Shown in pieces: positions 1 through 8,906 of a stretch of 39,341 nucleotides of DNA (positions within the stretch are counted from its first letter, which is position 1; every line of letters begins with the position of its first letter). The position numbers and the translations under genes were made by a program. The stretch is from Oscillatoriales cyanobacterium (GTDB lineage: Bacteria; Cyanobacteriota; Cyanobacteriia; Cyanobacteriales; Microcoleaceae). A model generated the notes under the pieces. That model worked only from the letters and a program-made list of their open reading frames with translations, was not told the origin of the DNA and did not search any database. The stretch lies in NCBI GenBank assembly GCA_004292745.1, contig RDXH01000049.1, forward strand, positions 1 to 39,341, in the 5' to 3' direction.

Positions 1-138
1 ACTTAGGAAGAAACCCGGTTTCTGAATGCCCACAAAATTATTTATATATTACAATCAAAGCCATTGGCCGCCACGAAAACGCCAGTAGGGAAACAAAATT
101 AGGAGTTAATGTAATAGTCGATCGCCCAATCAAAAATA

Positions 139-168
139 AAAAGGTGAAAAATTAATTTTTCACCTTTT
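139..168. terminator. Palindromic terminator downstream of fabF
   Basis: A perfect 30-bp palindrome with arms AAAAGGTGAAAAATT and AATTTTTCACCTTTT lies 32 bp past the fabF stop. A GGTG/CACC stem extended by A/T pairs and followed by a T-run on either strand fits a bidirectional rho-independent terminator. Only the symmetry is seen directly; the termination role is inferred from its position. Confidence 0.6.
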
Positions 169-199
169 AACTCTCGACTCTCGACTCTCAAATTGTCTG

Positions 200-1320
200 T
201 TACTGCACAAACTTCTTGAAGGCCAGCGTCACGTTGTGGCCACCAAATCCAAAGGAATTAGACAGCGCCACATCAACTTTTAGATCGCGACTGTGATGCG
301 GAACATAGTCCAAATCGCACTCAGGATCGGGATTTTCCAGATTAATTGTCGGTGGGACTTTGTCGTTGGCGATCGCCATTACCGCAGCCACCGCCTCAAT
401 TCCCCCTGAACCACCCAAAAGATGACCGGTCATTGACTTGGTAGAACTAATAGCTACTTTGTAAGCATGGTCTCCCAAGGTCTTCTTAGTACTGGGGAAG
501 TCATGTGGTAGGCATCGCAAGTTAAGCCGTAGCCGACGATTTCTGCGTAAATTCTGGCTCCACGGGCGATCGCATATTCCATTTCTTCTAGAATCAGAAT
601 GCCAGCACCTTCGCCGACGACAAAACCATCCCGATCGCGATCGAAAGGACGGCAAGCATGAGTTGGGTCATCATTGCGAGTCGAAAGCGCCCTCGCCGCA
701 GCAAAACCCGCCACACACAAAGGTGTCACCGCAGCTTCGGTACCGCCACAAATCATGGCTTGGGCGTAACCCCCCTGCACGAGGCGAAACGCATCGCCCA
801 CCGCATTTGATCCCGCAGCGCAAGCGGTAACTGTGCAAGAGTTTGGACCTTTAGCACCCGTTTGAATTGCGGTCAGGCCAGCAGCCATATTCGCAATCAT
901 CATCGGAATCATAAACGGGCTGCATCGATCGGGGCCGCGATTCAGATAAATCTCTTGCTGGTCTTCTAAAACCTTTAAGCCACCAATGCCAGTGCCAAGA
1001 ATGACACCCACCTGTTCTGCGTTCAGGTCATTAATCTCAAACTTCGCATCAGCCAGAGCCTGTTTGCTAGCTGACACTCCAAACTGAGCAAAGCGATCCA
1101 TCCGCTTTGCTTCCTTGCGCTCTAAATAGTCGTGAGGATCGTAACCCTTCACCTCTGCGGCAAAGCGACAGTCGTGCCGCGACGAGTCGAATAAGGTGAT
1201 CGGGCCTATACCATTCTTCCCGGCAAGCAACCCGTCCCAATACTCGGACAAAGTATTACCGATCGGTGTAATCGCGCCGAGACCCGTAATAACAACGCGC
1301 TTACGCTCTAAATTTGTCAT
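200..1320 (-). pseudogene. fabF: 3-oxoacyl-ACP synthase II (FabF), disrupted by internal deletion and frameshift
   Basis: FabF (KAS II) condenses malonyl-ACP with acyl-ACP in fatty acid elongation. The N-terminal part starts MTNLERKRVVITGLG (start at 1320; upstream in-frame residues are ignored) and carries the nucleophilic Cys at about residue 167 in the TACAAG motif. It reads normally to HMTSPV near position 493, then jumps into sequence that belongs about 45 codons later and in another frame (KKTLGDHAYKV, STKSMTGHLLGG, SFGFGGHN). The missing block holds the NAHGTST segment with the first catalytic histidine (His303 in E. coli); the second histidine, in TGHLLGG, lies after the shift. No full-length KAS can be made from this copy. 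acpP lies 98 bp upstream, the usual cyanobacterial acpP-fabF order. A real pseudogene with another fabF elsewhere, or an assembly error, are both possible. Confidence 0.9.
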
Positions 1321-1418
1321 GATTTCAGTTTCAAAAAAATTAAACACCCAGAACGCAGAACAAAAGAGGAGTTTTCAGTTGTCTAACTTGTCTCCTCTTA
1401 GGGGAAAAGGCTGGTATT

Positions 1419-1673
1419 TTATGCTTTTGGAGCGGCAAGTTTGCTGCTGATGAAGTCTACAGAGGCTTGAACCGTAGTAATTCCTTCGGCTGCCTCGTCT
1501 GGAATTTCAATATCAAACTCTTCTTCCAAAGCCATTACCAACTCTACTGTATCTAAGGAGTCCGCTCCTAAATCGTTAGCAAAGCTGGCTTCTGGCTTGA
1601 CTTCAGCCGGATCGACTTCCAGTTGCTCTGCCACGATTTTCTTGACTTTAGCAAAAATGTCCTCTTGACTCAT
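1419..1673 (-). CDS. acpP: Acyl carrier protein
   Basis: An 84-residue acidic ACP, the carrier of growing acyl chains in type II fatty acid synthesis. The phosphopantetheine attachment site is the GADSL motif with Ser39, inside the conserved helix II region ([19 protein letters not shown]). Length and composition are typical; the short Ala/Lys-rich tail (SSKLAAPKA) is common in cyanobacteria. The start is supported by a GAGGA ribosome binding site about 9 bases upstream on the minus strand. It is followed at 98 bp by fabF, so the two are probably cotranscribed. Confidence 0.97.
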   Translation of the reverse strand: MSQEDIFAKVKKIVAEQLEVDPAEVKPEASFANDLGADSLDTVELVMALEEEFDIEIPDEAAEGITTVQASVDFISSKLAAPKA

Positions 1674-2117
1674 ACCATCATTTCCTCATTGGTTGCTGCG
1701 TATCTGATCTTATCCGAAAGGGGGATCTTCAGGAAAAAGGCTTGCCGCTTTTCTAACTGACACTGTGTGTAGAGAGTGAGCCTTGGGCATTGGTAGCAAA
1801 TTCAGGACTGTGGCGCGGGTGCCGATCGGCTCTTTTAAGACTGAGATCTAGATCCAACTTTAACTTGCAGAAACTCAGATTGCCAACGACTCCAGTAGTC
1901 GATCGGGTTACTCAACCTTAATAATCGTCTAAAACTAGGTAAGGATATGGAGAACACAAAAGACATCTCCCAAAAAGCCTGGGTCGAACAGGCATCCTGC
2001 CTGTTCCACAATAATAATTATGGGAGATGTCTAAAGGAAGTAGGAAGCATCCCAACTTCGATCGGCTCTCCTTTTCCTTTGTTGTCCCTTGCCTTGTTGT
2101 ACCCAGCAGAAACAATT
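1674..2117. other. Divergent intergenic region, acpP / HdrB-like gene
   Basis: This 444-bp gap separates the divergent acpP and HdrB-like genes and must hold both promoters. The acpP-proximal part shows no repeat. The right half holds the nested inverted repeat listed separately (1961-2032). An open frame runs from 1947 into the HdrB-like gene, but its first 57 codons cross that repeat and do not look like protein, so I treat them as non-coding. Confidence 0.5.
1961..2032. repeat. Nested inverted-repeat element
   Basis: Outer arms AGACATCTCCC (1961-1971) and GGGAGATGTCT (2022-2032) enclose an inner hairpin with arms GAACAGGCA (1986-1994) and TGCCTGTTC (1998-2006). Part of the right side recurs inverted at about 30953-30973 (TTCCCATAA and TGTGGAACAGG blocks), so it belongs to a dispersed family. 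It lies about 85 bp before the HdrB-like start and could fold in that mRNA leader. Confidence 0.75.
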
Positions 2118-3023
2118 ATGCCATCTCAAAATCTCAAATATGCTTACTTTCCCGGCTGCGTCGCCCAAGGTGCCGCCCGCGAACTTTACCAGTCTACCCA
2201 AGCCCTGACTCAAGCCTTGGGGATTGAACTGGTAGAACTCAAAAAAGCTTCTTGCTGTGGTTCTGGCACTTTTAAAGAAGATTCGCAGTTGCTCGAAGAT
2301 ACTGTCAATGCCCGCAATATTGCTTTGGCTGAGCAACTGAATCTGCCTTTACTCACCCATTGCAGCACTTGTCAAGGGGTAATTGGTCATGTGGACGATC
2401 GCCTCAAGGATTGCCAAAAAACCGATCCCAACTACCTAGAACAAGTTAATGGTTTACTGCAAAAACAAGGCTGTTCGCCATATCAAGGCAGTACCGAAGT
2501 GAAACATCTGCTGTGGGCGATCGTTGCCGACTACGGTTTGGAGGAAGTGCAAAAGCGAGTCACTCGCAAACTTTCGGGTTTGAAATGCGCCGCTTTTTAC
2601 GGCTGCTATCTGCTGCGAGCTCAAGATAAGTTGCTTTACGATGACCCGCACCAACCGGAATCGATGGAAAATGTGTTTCGGGCGATCGGCGCAACTCCGG
2701 TTTACTATCGAGGACGGACACAGTGCTGCGGCTGGCCCCTAGCGAGTTATGCCACTAACCAATCTTTTCAGATGGCTGGCAAACATATTGTAGATGCTCT
2801 TGACAACGGTGCCGATTGTATGGTAACACCTTGTCCGCTTTGTCACTTAAATTTGGATTCGCGACAGCCGGAAGTGGAAAAAGTAATTGGGCGCAAGTTG
2901 GGTTTGCCGGTGCTGCATTTACCGCAATTGGTGGCTTTGGCTTTGGGTGTTGAGCCAAAAAAACTAGGACTAGACAGACATATTGTTTCCACAAAGCCCG
3001 TGTTGGAAAAATTAGGCTTTTAG
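2118..3023 (+). CDS. HdrB-like iron-sulfur protein with two CCG domains
   Basis: A 301-residue protein of the family annotated as CoB-CoM heterodisulfide reductase subunit B-like; such proteins bind a non-cubane [4Fe-4S] cluster through CCG cysteine motifs. Two copies are visible: CCGSG at 46-50 with HCSTC at 81-85, and CCGW at 203-206 with a Cys at 234 and CPLC at 239-242. Extra cysteines sit at PGC (14) and at 157 and 163. The start MPSQNLKYAYFPGC at 2118 begins the conserved domain directly. Cyanobacteria lack methanogenic CoM/CoB, so the true partner is unknown; a thiol-disulfide or electron-transfer role is likely. psaC lies downstream on the same strand but 222 bp away. Confidence 0.82.
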   Translation: MPSQNLKYAYFPGCVAQGAARELYQSTQALTQALGIELVELKKASCCGSGTFKEDSQLLEDTVNARNIALAEQLNLPLLTHCSTCQGVIGHVDDRLKDCQKTDPNYLEQVNGLLQKQGCSPYQGSTEVKHLLWAIVADYGLEEVQKRVTRKLSGLKCAAFYGCYLLRAQDKLLYDDPHQPESMENVFRAIGATPVYYRGRTQCCGWPLASYATNQSFQMAGKHIVDALDNGADCMVTPCPLCHLNLDSRQPEVEKVIGRKLGLPVLHLPQLVALALGVEPKKLGLDRHIVSTKPVLEKLGF

Positions 3024-3224
3024 TCTATGAATTTGCTCAGGTTTGTAGTAAGGACTTTAGTCCTTTCTAACACTGAACATCAAATAACTGTGAAGTTTTG
3101 TCGCTTTTTGGCGAAGTGCTTCCAGGCACTGCGGTAGACTTACTTTTAATTCTCTGTGCAGGTTATAGCGGTGGCCTCAAGCCGTCAAATCTTTTAACTC
3201 GCAGAGTCCGCAAATTTTTAGTGA

Positions 3225-3491
<267 letters not shown>

Positions 3492-3526
3492 AATTCGATC
3501 GACACGCGATCGAACTACAAACACCG

Positions 3527-3559
3527 GAGAGGGGGCAATGACATTGCTCCCTCTCTTTT
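3527..3559 (+). terminator. Rho-independent terminator of psaC
   Basis: Stem GAGAGGGGGCAATG (3527-3540) pairs with CATTGCTCCCTCTC (3542-3555) through 14 pairs, one of them G-U, with a one-base gap, and is followed by TTTT. Position, GC content and U-tract are textbook. Confidence 0.9.
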
Positions 3560-3670
3560 GCTGTGGGCTCTACATTCTGCCCCAGTTAGAAGCTATAGCA
3601 ACAGCAAGCAGAGCAATCTGAAAATGCAGCGATATAGCCTTTCGAGCTCTCATAGGAGGTACAATCGAGC

Positions 3671-3747
3671 ATTGGTAATTGGTCATTGGTCATTGGTCAT
3701 TGGTAATTGGTCATTGGTCATTGGTAATTGGTCATTGGTAATTGGGT
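3671..3747. repeat. Heptanucleotide tandem array (ATTGGTC / ATTGGTA)
   Basis: About eleven units of a 7-base motif alternating GTCATTG and GTAATTG, the kind known in filamentous cyanobacteria as STRR repeats. It sits in the psaC-glmS gap (3492-4033). The rest of that gap holds the psaC terminator, a short ATTCGCC/ATTCGGC array near 3781-3801, and AT-rich sequence to the glmS leader, with no other gene. Confidence 0.9.
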
Positions 3748-4033
3748 ATGAGAAAAGTCACTAACAAGTAACCACTAACAATTCGCCATTCGGCATTCGC
3801 CATGGACACTCCTCTGTATCTCATTAATAATATTTTTTATTTTGGATTACCATAAAAAACCATAATATTGATACCGTAGGATTCACAGTAATTAATAATT
3901 AATCTAGTGGTTTGATTAATCGAATCAGGCAAATCCCTTCCATCTTGGTCTTCAAGGGACGGGGTTTCCGCTTCCCGTGCTATCTTGATAAAAATTGGTT
4001 TTGACTTACGATCGCTAAGCAGGAGTACCTCAA

Positions 4034-5935
4034 ATGTGCGGAATCGTTGGCTATATCGGCACCCAAGCAGCAAGCGAGATTTTGCTAGCAGGATTAGAGA
4101 AACTGGAATATCGGGGTTACGATTCAGCGGGCCTCGCTACCATCTGGGAAGGGGAAATTACTTGCCTCCGGGCTAAGGGTAAATTGCACAACCTGCGGGC
4201 AAAACTAGCAGAGATAGAATCTCCAGCTTCCATTGGTATCGGACACACTCGCTGGGCAACTCACGGTAAGCCAGAAGAATATAACGCTCACCCTCACATG
4301 GATAATAGCGGGAGAGTTGCAGTAGTTCAAAATGGCATTGTCGAAAATTATCGCGAATTGCGGGAAGAATTAAAAGCGAAGGGACATAAATTTGTTTCCG
4401 ATACTGATACGGAAGTTATTCCTCATTTAATTTCTGAATTATTGGCTGAAGTCACAAGGAATAAGTCAGATGCCCATGTCGATATTTCGTTTTTAGAAGT
4501 CGTTTTAAAGGCGGTAAATAGATTAGAAGGAGCCTTTGCAATCGCGGCGATATGTGCAGATTTTCCCGACGAATTAATTGTCGCCAGACAGCAAGCTCCT
4601 TTGGTAATTGGCTTTGGTGCTGGCGAATTTTTCTGCGCTTCAGACACCCCCGCCTTAGTGTCTCATACCCGCGCTGTTTTGTCTCTGGAAAATGGAGAAG
4701 CAGCCAGACTAACTCCCATGGGAGTTGAAGTTTACAGCTTTGCAGGGCAAAAGCTGAAAAAAAGCCCGCGCCTCCTCGGCTGGAGTCCGGTGGCAGTGGA
4801 GAAACAGGGCTTCAAACACTTCATGCACAAGGAAATTTACGAACAGCCCGCCGTAGTCAGAGTTTGTTTAGAGACATATTTAGACAACAACTGGAATCCT
4901 GAAAGTAAAGACTCTCCGATTAATTTCAACTTGCCAAAGGAGCTTTGTGCCGATGTCGAACAAATTTCCATTTTAGCCTGTGGAACGAGCTGGCACGCCT
5001 CCCTAATTGGCAAATATTTGTTGGAACAGTTAGCGAATATTCCTACTTCAGTGCAGTACGCTTCCGAATATCGTTATGCACCGGCACCGCTGACAGCCAA
5101 TACTTTAATTATTGGGGTAACACAGTCGGGAGAAACGGCAGATACACTGGCTGCTTTGGGAATGGAACAGCAGCGCAGAGCTAATTTGACTGATAAATTT
5201 CGGGCGAGAATGTTAGGCATTACTAACAGGACAGAAAGCTCGATCGCCCACATGATACCACACATTATTAACACCCACGCTGGTATCGAAGTTGGGGTGG
5301 CTGCTACCAAAACTTTTGTCACTCAGTTGATGGCTTTCTATTTCTTAGCCTTGGATTTGGCACATCAACGACAGACTATAAGTAACGAAAGATTGGCAGA
5401 AATTCTGCTTGGTTTGCGCCAGTTACCTGCTGTAATTGAAAAGTTTTTGGAGATTCAGGAACAGTATGTGGAGGAGTTGTCCCACCAGTTTACTGAAACC
5501 CAAGATTTTATCTTTTTGGGACGGGGAATTAACTTTCCCATTGCTTTGGAAGGGGCTTTGAAACTGAAGGAAATTAGTTACATTCATGCCGAAGGATATC
5601 CCGCCGGAGAGATGAAACATGGCCCGATCGCTCTTTTGGATGCCAAAGTGCCTGTAGTGGCGATCGCCATGCCCGGAAGCGTCTACGAAAAGGTGCTTTC
5701 CAACGCTCAGGAAGCGAAAGCTAGAGATGCCCGTTTAATTGGCGTTACCCCCAAGCAAGGTGTGGCGGAAGCGGATATTTTCGATCATGTTTTGCCCGTA
5801 CCTTTGGTAGATGAATTATTGTCACCAATTGTTACTGTAATTCCCCTACAACTGTTGGCTTATCATATTGCGGCGCGACGGGGTTTGGATGTGGATCAGC
5901 CTCGGAATTTGGCTAAGTCGGTGACGGTGGAATAA
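4034..5935 (+). CDS. glmS: Glutamine-fructose-6-phosphate aminotransferase (isomerizing)
   Basis: GlmS makes glucosamine-6-phosphate from fructose-6-phosphate and glutamine, the entry to UDP-GlcNAc, peptidoglycan and LPS. The 633-residue length is normal. The class II glutaminase nucleophile is Cys2 (MCGIVGYIG), exposed after Met removal. Further glutaminase motifs are EYRGYDSAG, GIGHTRWATHG and NGIVENY. Two SIS domains follow, with CGTSWHASL, TQSGETADTLAAL, GRG and EGYPAGEMKHGPIALLD; the C-terminus NLAKSVTVE is canonical. AGGAG lies 8 bases before the ATG. Downstream come only tandem repeats. Confidence 0.98.
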   Translation: MCGIVGYIGTQAASEILLAGLEKLEYRGYDSAGLATIWEGEITCLRAKGKLHNLRAKLAEIESPASIGIGHTRWATHGKPEEYNAHPHMDNSGRVAVVQNGIVENYRELREELKAKGHKFVSDTDTEVIPHLISELLAEVTRNKSDAHVDISFLEVVLKAVNRLEGAFAIAAICADFPDELIVARQQAPLVIGFGAGEFFCASDTPALVSHTRAVLSLENGEAARLTPMGVEVYSFAGQKLKKSPRLLGWSPVAVEKQGFKHFMHKEIYEQPAVVRVCLETYLDNNWNPESKDSPINFNLPKELCADVEQISILACGTSWHASLIGKYLLEQLANIPTSVQYASEYRYAPAPLTANTLIIGVTQSGETADTLAALGMEQQRRANLTDKFRARMLGITNRTESSIAHMIPHIINTHAGIEVGVAATKTFVTQLMAFYFLALDLAHQRQTISNERLAEILLGLRQLPAVIEKFLEIQEQYVEELSHQFTETQDFIFLGRGINFPIALEGALKLKEISYIHAEGYPAGEMKHGPIALLDAKVPVVAIAMPGSVYEKVLSNAQEAKARDARLIGVTPKQGVAEADIFDHVLPVPLVDELLSPIVTVIPLQLLAYHIAARRGLDVDQPRNLAKSVTVE

Positions 5936-5937
5936 TG

Positions 5938-6172
5938 TCAGTTGACTGTTGACTGTTGACTGTTGGCAGTTGATAGTTGACAGTTGACTGTTCACTGTTG
6001 ACTGTTCACTGTTGACTGTTGTTATCGGTTATTTGTTATCGGTTATTTGTTATTTGTTTCCCAGTCTATGCCTCCGATGCCCGATGCCCAATGTCCAATG
6101 CCCAATGCCCTATTCCCGATGCCCAATGCCCTATTCCCTATTCCCTATTCCCGATGCCCGATTTCCGATTCC
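5938..6172. repeat. Three adjacent short tandem arrays
   Basis: Directly after glmS come a TTGACTG heptamer array (about 5938-6019), a GTTATCGGTTATTT array (about 6020-6056) and a GATGCCC/AATGCCC/ATTCCCT array (about 6070-6172). The third overlaps the 3' end of the next minus-strand gene and encodes its last residues (GIGNRASGIGNRE). Confidence 0.85.
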
Positions 6173-7669
6173 GCAAATCGCGGCTAATAGTAGCCAGCTT
6201 ATAGTATTAACTCGCAAATCAAACAATGTTACATCTACAGTATTAAACAAAGTACAGGCGGCGAAAGCTAATAAATAACTGAAGAAGATGAGCCGATCGC
6301 CTGAATTTACATCTTGACAAATTACCCGATTTGTGATATTAGACATTGAATTTTCCTCTATCTGCTGCTGTTGAGTATCTACAGGAAAATGCGATCGCCA
6401 ATTCAACAACAGCAAAACACCCCTAGCCAAAATCCACCCAACTAAACCCAAAAAAAACAGCGTTACTGGTATTCCCGTTTCCGCAGTCAGCATCAGTATC
6501 AAACTGTGAGGATGACCAAGCCATTCGTGCATTTGAGCTTCATAGAGATCCGTAAAATTTCGCAACCCCCAACCAGTCCAAGGACGCTGCTGAGTCATCG
6601 ACCAAGCAAATTGCCATTGAGTAGTTCTTAAAGTCGCTGTCGGTCGATTGGGAAACATCTCATCGGTGAGTCTCGCCCAGAAGAAAGCCGGAATCATAGT
6701 TCGTAAATATTGCCGCAAAGGTTGCGGGCCAAAAGCGGACAAAAAAACTGCACCAACAGCACTAAAAACCGCAGCTAATATTTTTTTCCAACCTGCATAA
6801 ACAGCAAAAGCCACAGCAGCCAAAACGGCCAATCCCCAAGCATTACGAGAATTAGTAAAAATTAAGCAAACAGCATTTCCCACCACTGCAAAAGTTAAAA
6901 ATAGGAATTGGGAATTGGGCATCGGGCATCGGGCATCGGGCATCGGGCAACCCCCCTCTAACCCTCCGCAAGGGGGGAAGGCATTGGGCATTGGTAATTG
7001 GTGATAACTGCCAACTGCCAACTGCCAACTGCCAACTGACAACTGACAACTGACTTCTTCCATCCACAATCCCAAAGCCAAAATAAAAACAATAGTTAGA
7101 TAACAAGCTAAAATATTGGCATACATAAATACAGAAGCCATCCTACCAGGAGGATTCCCTGTGGGTTCGAGTACCCAGCCAAAAACGGGCTGTAATTGAA
7201 CAATGCCACTCCAACCTAAAAATTGCTGTCCCAAGCCCAAAATTATGACTGGAATTGAACTAATTACTATTATCCAAGACAATTGCCGCAATTGAGTGGG
7301 AGTTTGAATTAAACGACTGAATGCCACAAAAAGTATAAAAAACGGCAAGAAATTTCCTAACCCTAAAAAAGCCTCGATGTGGTTGTTAGCAAAAACCGCC
7401 GTGATGATTAGCAACACGCTGAGAATTGCAAAACCTCGATTCACCGGGTGAGTGCTAATTTGGCTAAATTTTTGTTGGGAACAAGTGCCGATTAATCCCA
7501 GGAAGATTCCTAAAGCTCCCAAAATCGGAATTATAGGAAAAATCAGCACTCCCAATTGAGCGAAATTCCAAGGGGTTTGCAAACTGCGATCGGGATGTTT
7601 TTGAAGTCGAGATTTGAGATTTTCTACTGTCAGTTTTACACCTAATTTTAACCGTTTTTTGCTATTCAC
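6131..7669 (-). CDS. O-antigen ligase (Wzy_C) family membrane protein
   Basis: About 512 residues with 10 or more hydrophobic segments, resembling the O-antigen ligase/polymerase family, whose members join or polymerise glycans on the periplasmic face; IctB-type proteins are relatives. Family-like features are the NSRNAWG segment, the WTGWGLRNF motif and GHPHSLILMLTAETGIP with a conserved His. The start is a GTG: AGGAG lies 5-6 bases before the second GTG (7669) but only 1-2 bases before the first (7675), so I prefer 7669. A roughly 50-residue stretch (nt 6900-7060; CQLSVGSWQLAVGS..., PMPDARCPMPNS) is plainly translated repeat DNA inserted in frame, and the C-terminus GIGNRASGIGNRE reads into another array. 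It may still fold if the insert is an exposed loop. The YaaW-like gene lies just upstream. Confidence 0.8.
   Translation of the reverse strand: MNSKKRLKLGVKLTVENLKSRLQKHPDRSLQTPWNFAQLGVLIFPIIPILGALGIFLGLIGTCSQQKFSQISTHPVNRGFAILSVLLIITAVFANNHIEAFLGLGNFLPFFILFVAFSRLIQTPTQLRQLSWIIVISSIPVIILGLGQQFLGWSGIVQLQPVFGWVLEPTGNPPGRMASVFMYANILACYLTIVFILALGLWMEEVSCQLSVGSWQLAVGSYHQLPMPNAFPPCGGLEGGCPMPDARCPMPNSQFLFLTFAVVGNAVCLIFTNSRNAWGLAVLAAVAFAVYAGWKKILAAVFSAVGAVFLSAFGPQPLRQYLRTMIPAFFWARLTDEMFPNRPTATLRTTQWQFAWSMTQQRPWTGWGLRNFTDLYEAQMHEWLGHPHSLILMLTAETGIPVTLFFLGLVGWILARGVLLLLNWRSHFPVDTQQQQIEENSMSNITNRVICQDVNSGDRLIFFSYLLAFAACTLFNTVDVTLFDLRVNTISWLLLAAICGIGNRASGIGNRE
6900..7060. repeat. Compound repeat inserted in frame in the O-antigen-ligase-like gene
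   Basis: Three repeat types lie side by side in coding sequence: a GGGCATC array (about 6916-6949), a CCCCCC...GGGGGG palindrome (about 6950-6976) and a CAACTGC/CAACTGA heptamer array (about 7008-7052). The same kinds of unit occur between genes elsewhere in the window. The reading frame stays open throughout. Confidence 0.88.
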
Positions 7670-7705
7670 CGACACTCCTAGTCTAAAATCTACAATCTCA
7701 AATCT

Positions 7706-8551
7706 TTAGGCTAATTCCCAGGTGCATTCCGATCGCGTTAAGCGAATTTGAGCCAAGGCAAAAATGGTAGGAATAATCCGACTATAATTAGTTGAAATCG
7801 AGCGCCAGCCTAAATCAGCTAAAAACCACGTCCACAACACCGGGCCGAGAAATGAAAACACACTCCGCGTCACACCGTAACGAGCAGCACTTGTCGCCAT
7901 AGAGCGTCGGGCAGTCTGAATGGCGACATAATTTTGAAACTGGGTTGCTGCGGCTGTTCCCCCGGCGATCGCTGCTTGTTTTGCCATTTCATAGGTGGCA
8001 AAGTGCAGTGCAAATTGATGGGCCATGAGTTTGAGTAAAACTGGTTTGACGATGGAACTAACAGCTAAAGCGCTACCACCTTTGAACAGTAAACCCAAGG
8101 GGTCTTTTTCCGCAGAAATTGGCAGAGGTTCCGAGAGTTTAGACTCGACAATTGCTCGCTGTACTCGTACAGTCAATGCTTGTTTTTCTTGGGAAGGTAA
8201 CTGCTTCCATGCGCGGCCCATTAAGTGCAAAAATACTTCTGCTTCTAAGTCGGTTGTTGACAACTGTTTGGGATAGGGAATTTTGAGATAGCGACAAACT
8301 TGAATTAGGGCTTGTCTGTAAGTTACTTGTTCAGTCCCTCCTCTGAGTACCGTCAATCCGTCGGCTGAGAGGTAGCGAAACCGTTGTTCTAGGGCATCTA
8401 GCCAAGCTTCACGATCGCGACTTTGGACATCGATCGGTGCGGGGGTTTGCACGTAATCTAAAGGGTTAAACCTGCGGCTGAACAGGAGTTCTGTGAGTTG
8501 TTGCAATTCTTCTTCTGTAGCCAATTCTAGCGCTGCTCTGAGTTCGTCCAA
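7706..8551 (-). CDS. YaaW-family (UPF0174) protein
   Basis: 281 residues. The pattern of an N-terminal acidic segment (DELRAALELATEEELQQL), a middle helical part with AEVFLHLMGRAWKQLPSQEK, and Gly/Ala-rich hydrophobic helices near the C-terminus (IAGGTAAATQF, FSFLGPVLWTWFLADLGWRSI) matches what I recall of the YaaW/UPF0174 family. The molecular function is unknown; membrane association is likely from the last 120 residues. It starts 37 bp upstream of the O-antigen-ligase-like gene on the same strand, so cotranscription is possible. Confidence 0.65.
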   Translation of the reverse strand: MDELRAALELATEEELQQLTELLFSRRFNPLDYVQTPAPIDVQSRDREAWLDALEQRFRYLSADGLTVLRGGTEQVTYRQALIQVCRYLKIPYPKQLSTTDLEAEVFLHLMGRAWKQLPSQEKQALTVRVQRAIVESKLSEPLPISAEKDPLGLLFKGGSALAVSSIVKPVLLKLMAHQFALHFATYEMAKQAAIAGGTAAATQFQNYVAIQTARRSMATSAARYGVTRSVFSFLGPVLWTWFLADLGWRSISTNYSRIIPTIFALAQIRLTRSECTWELA

Positions 8552-8906
8552 GATTTTTGCCCTCCCTTATGGGATTTTAGATTTGAGATTTTGGATTGCT
8601 GTTGTTTGACAACGATCGGGTTGGGAAATTTGCCTACAGTGGCATTTTTTTTTAACTGGTCTTAATCACGGATTCGTGCTGTCCTTAATTCTACTACTTG
8701 GTGCGGGGCGATGGCGGGGAGCCGCCCTAGCTAGGACTGTCAGCGCTTGGCCGCCAGTGGAAATATTGCACCGAAACTTCCCCCAGAGCCTTTAAGCTGA
8801 TAAGTGGACATCTGGTAAAAAGCTAGTCTTGGCTGGGCCCAATGCCTATCCCACAAGAGTTTTTGGAGATGTCTCATGACTAATGACTATTGACTATTGA
8901 CTAATT
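8552..8906. other. Intergenic region, no gene seen
   Basis: A 355-bp gap between the divergent YaaW-like and FAD-oxidoreductase genes. It holds a TTTAGATTTGAGATTTTGG low-complexity tract near 8576-8594, a T-run at 8646-8653, and a short TGACTAT/TGACTAA heptamer array immediately before the start at 8907. No convincing open frame or RNA structure. Confidence 0.5.

Noticed and set aside
450-510. Programmed frameshifting in fabF
   Set aside because: There is no slippery heptamer with a downstream structure, and a block of conserved residues is missing, which a frameshift cannot restore.
3780-4033. glmS ribozyme in the glmS leader
   Set aside because: No ribozyme-like core is seen, and cyanobacteria are not known to carry it.
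6012-6278. Plus-strand open frames after glmS
   Set aside because: They translate tandem repeats and overlap the minus-strand O-antigen-ligase-like gene; no domain or ribosome site.
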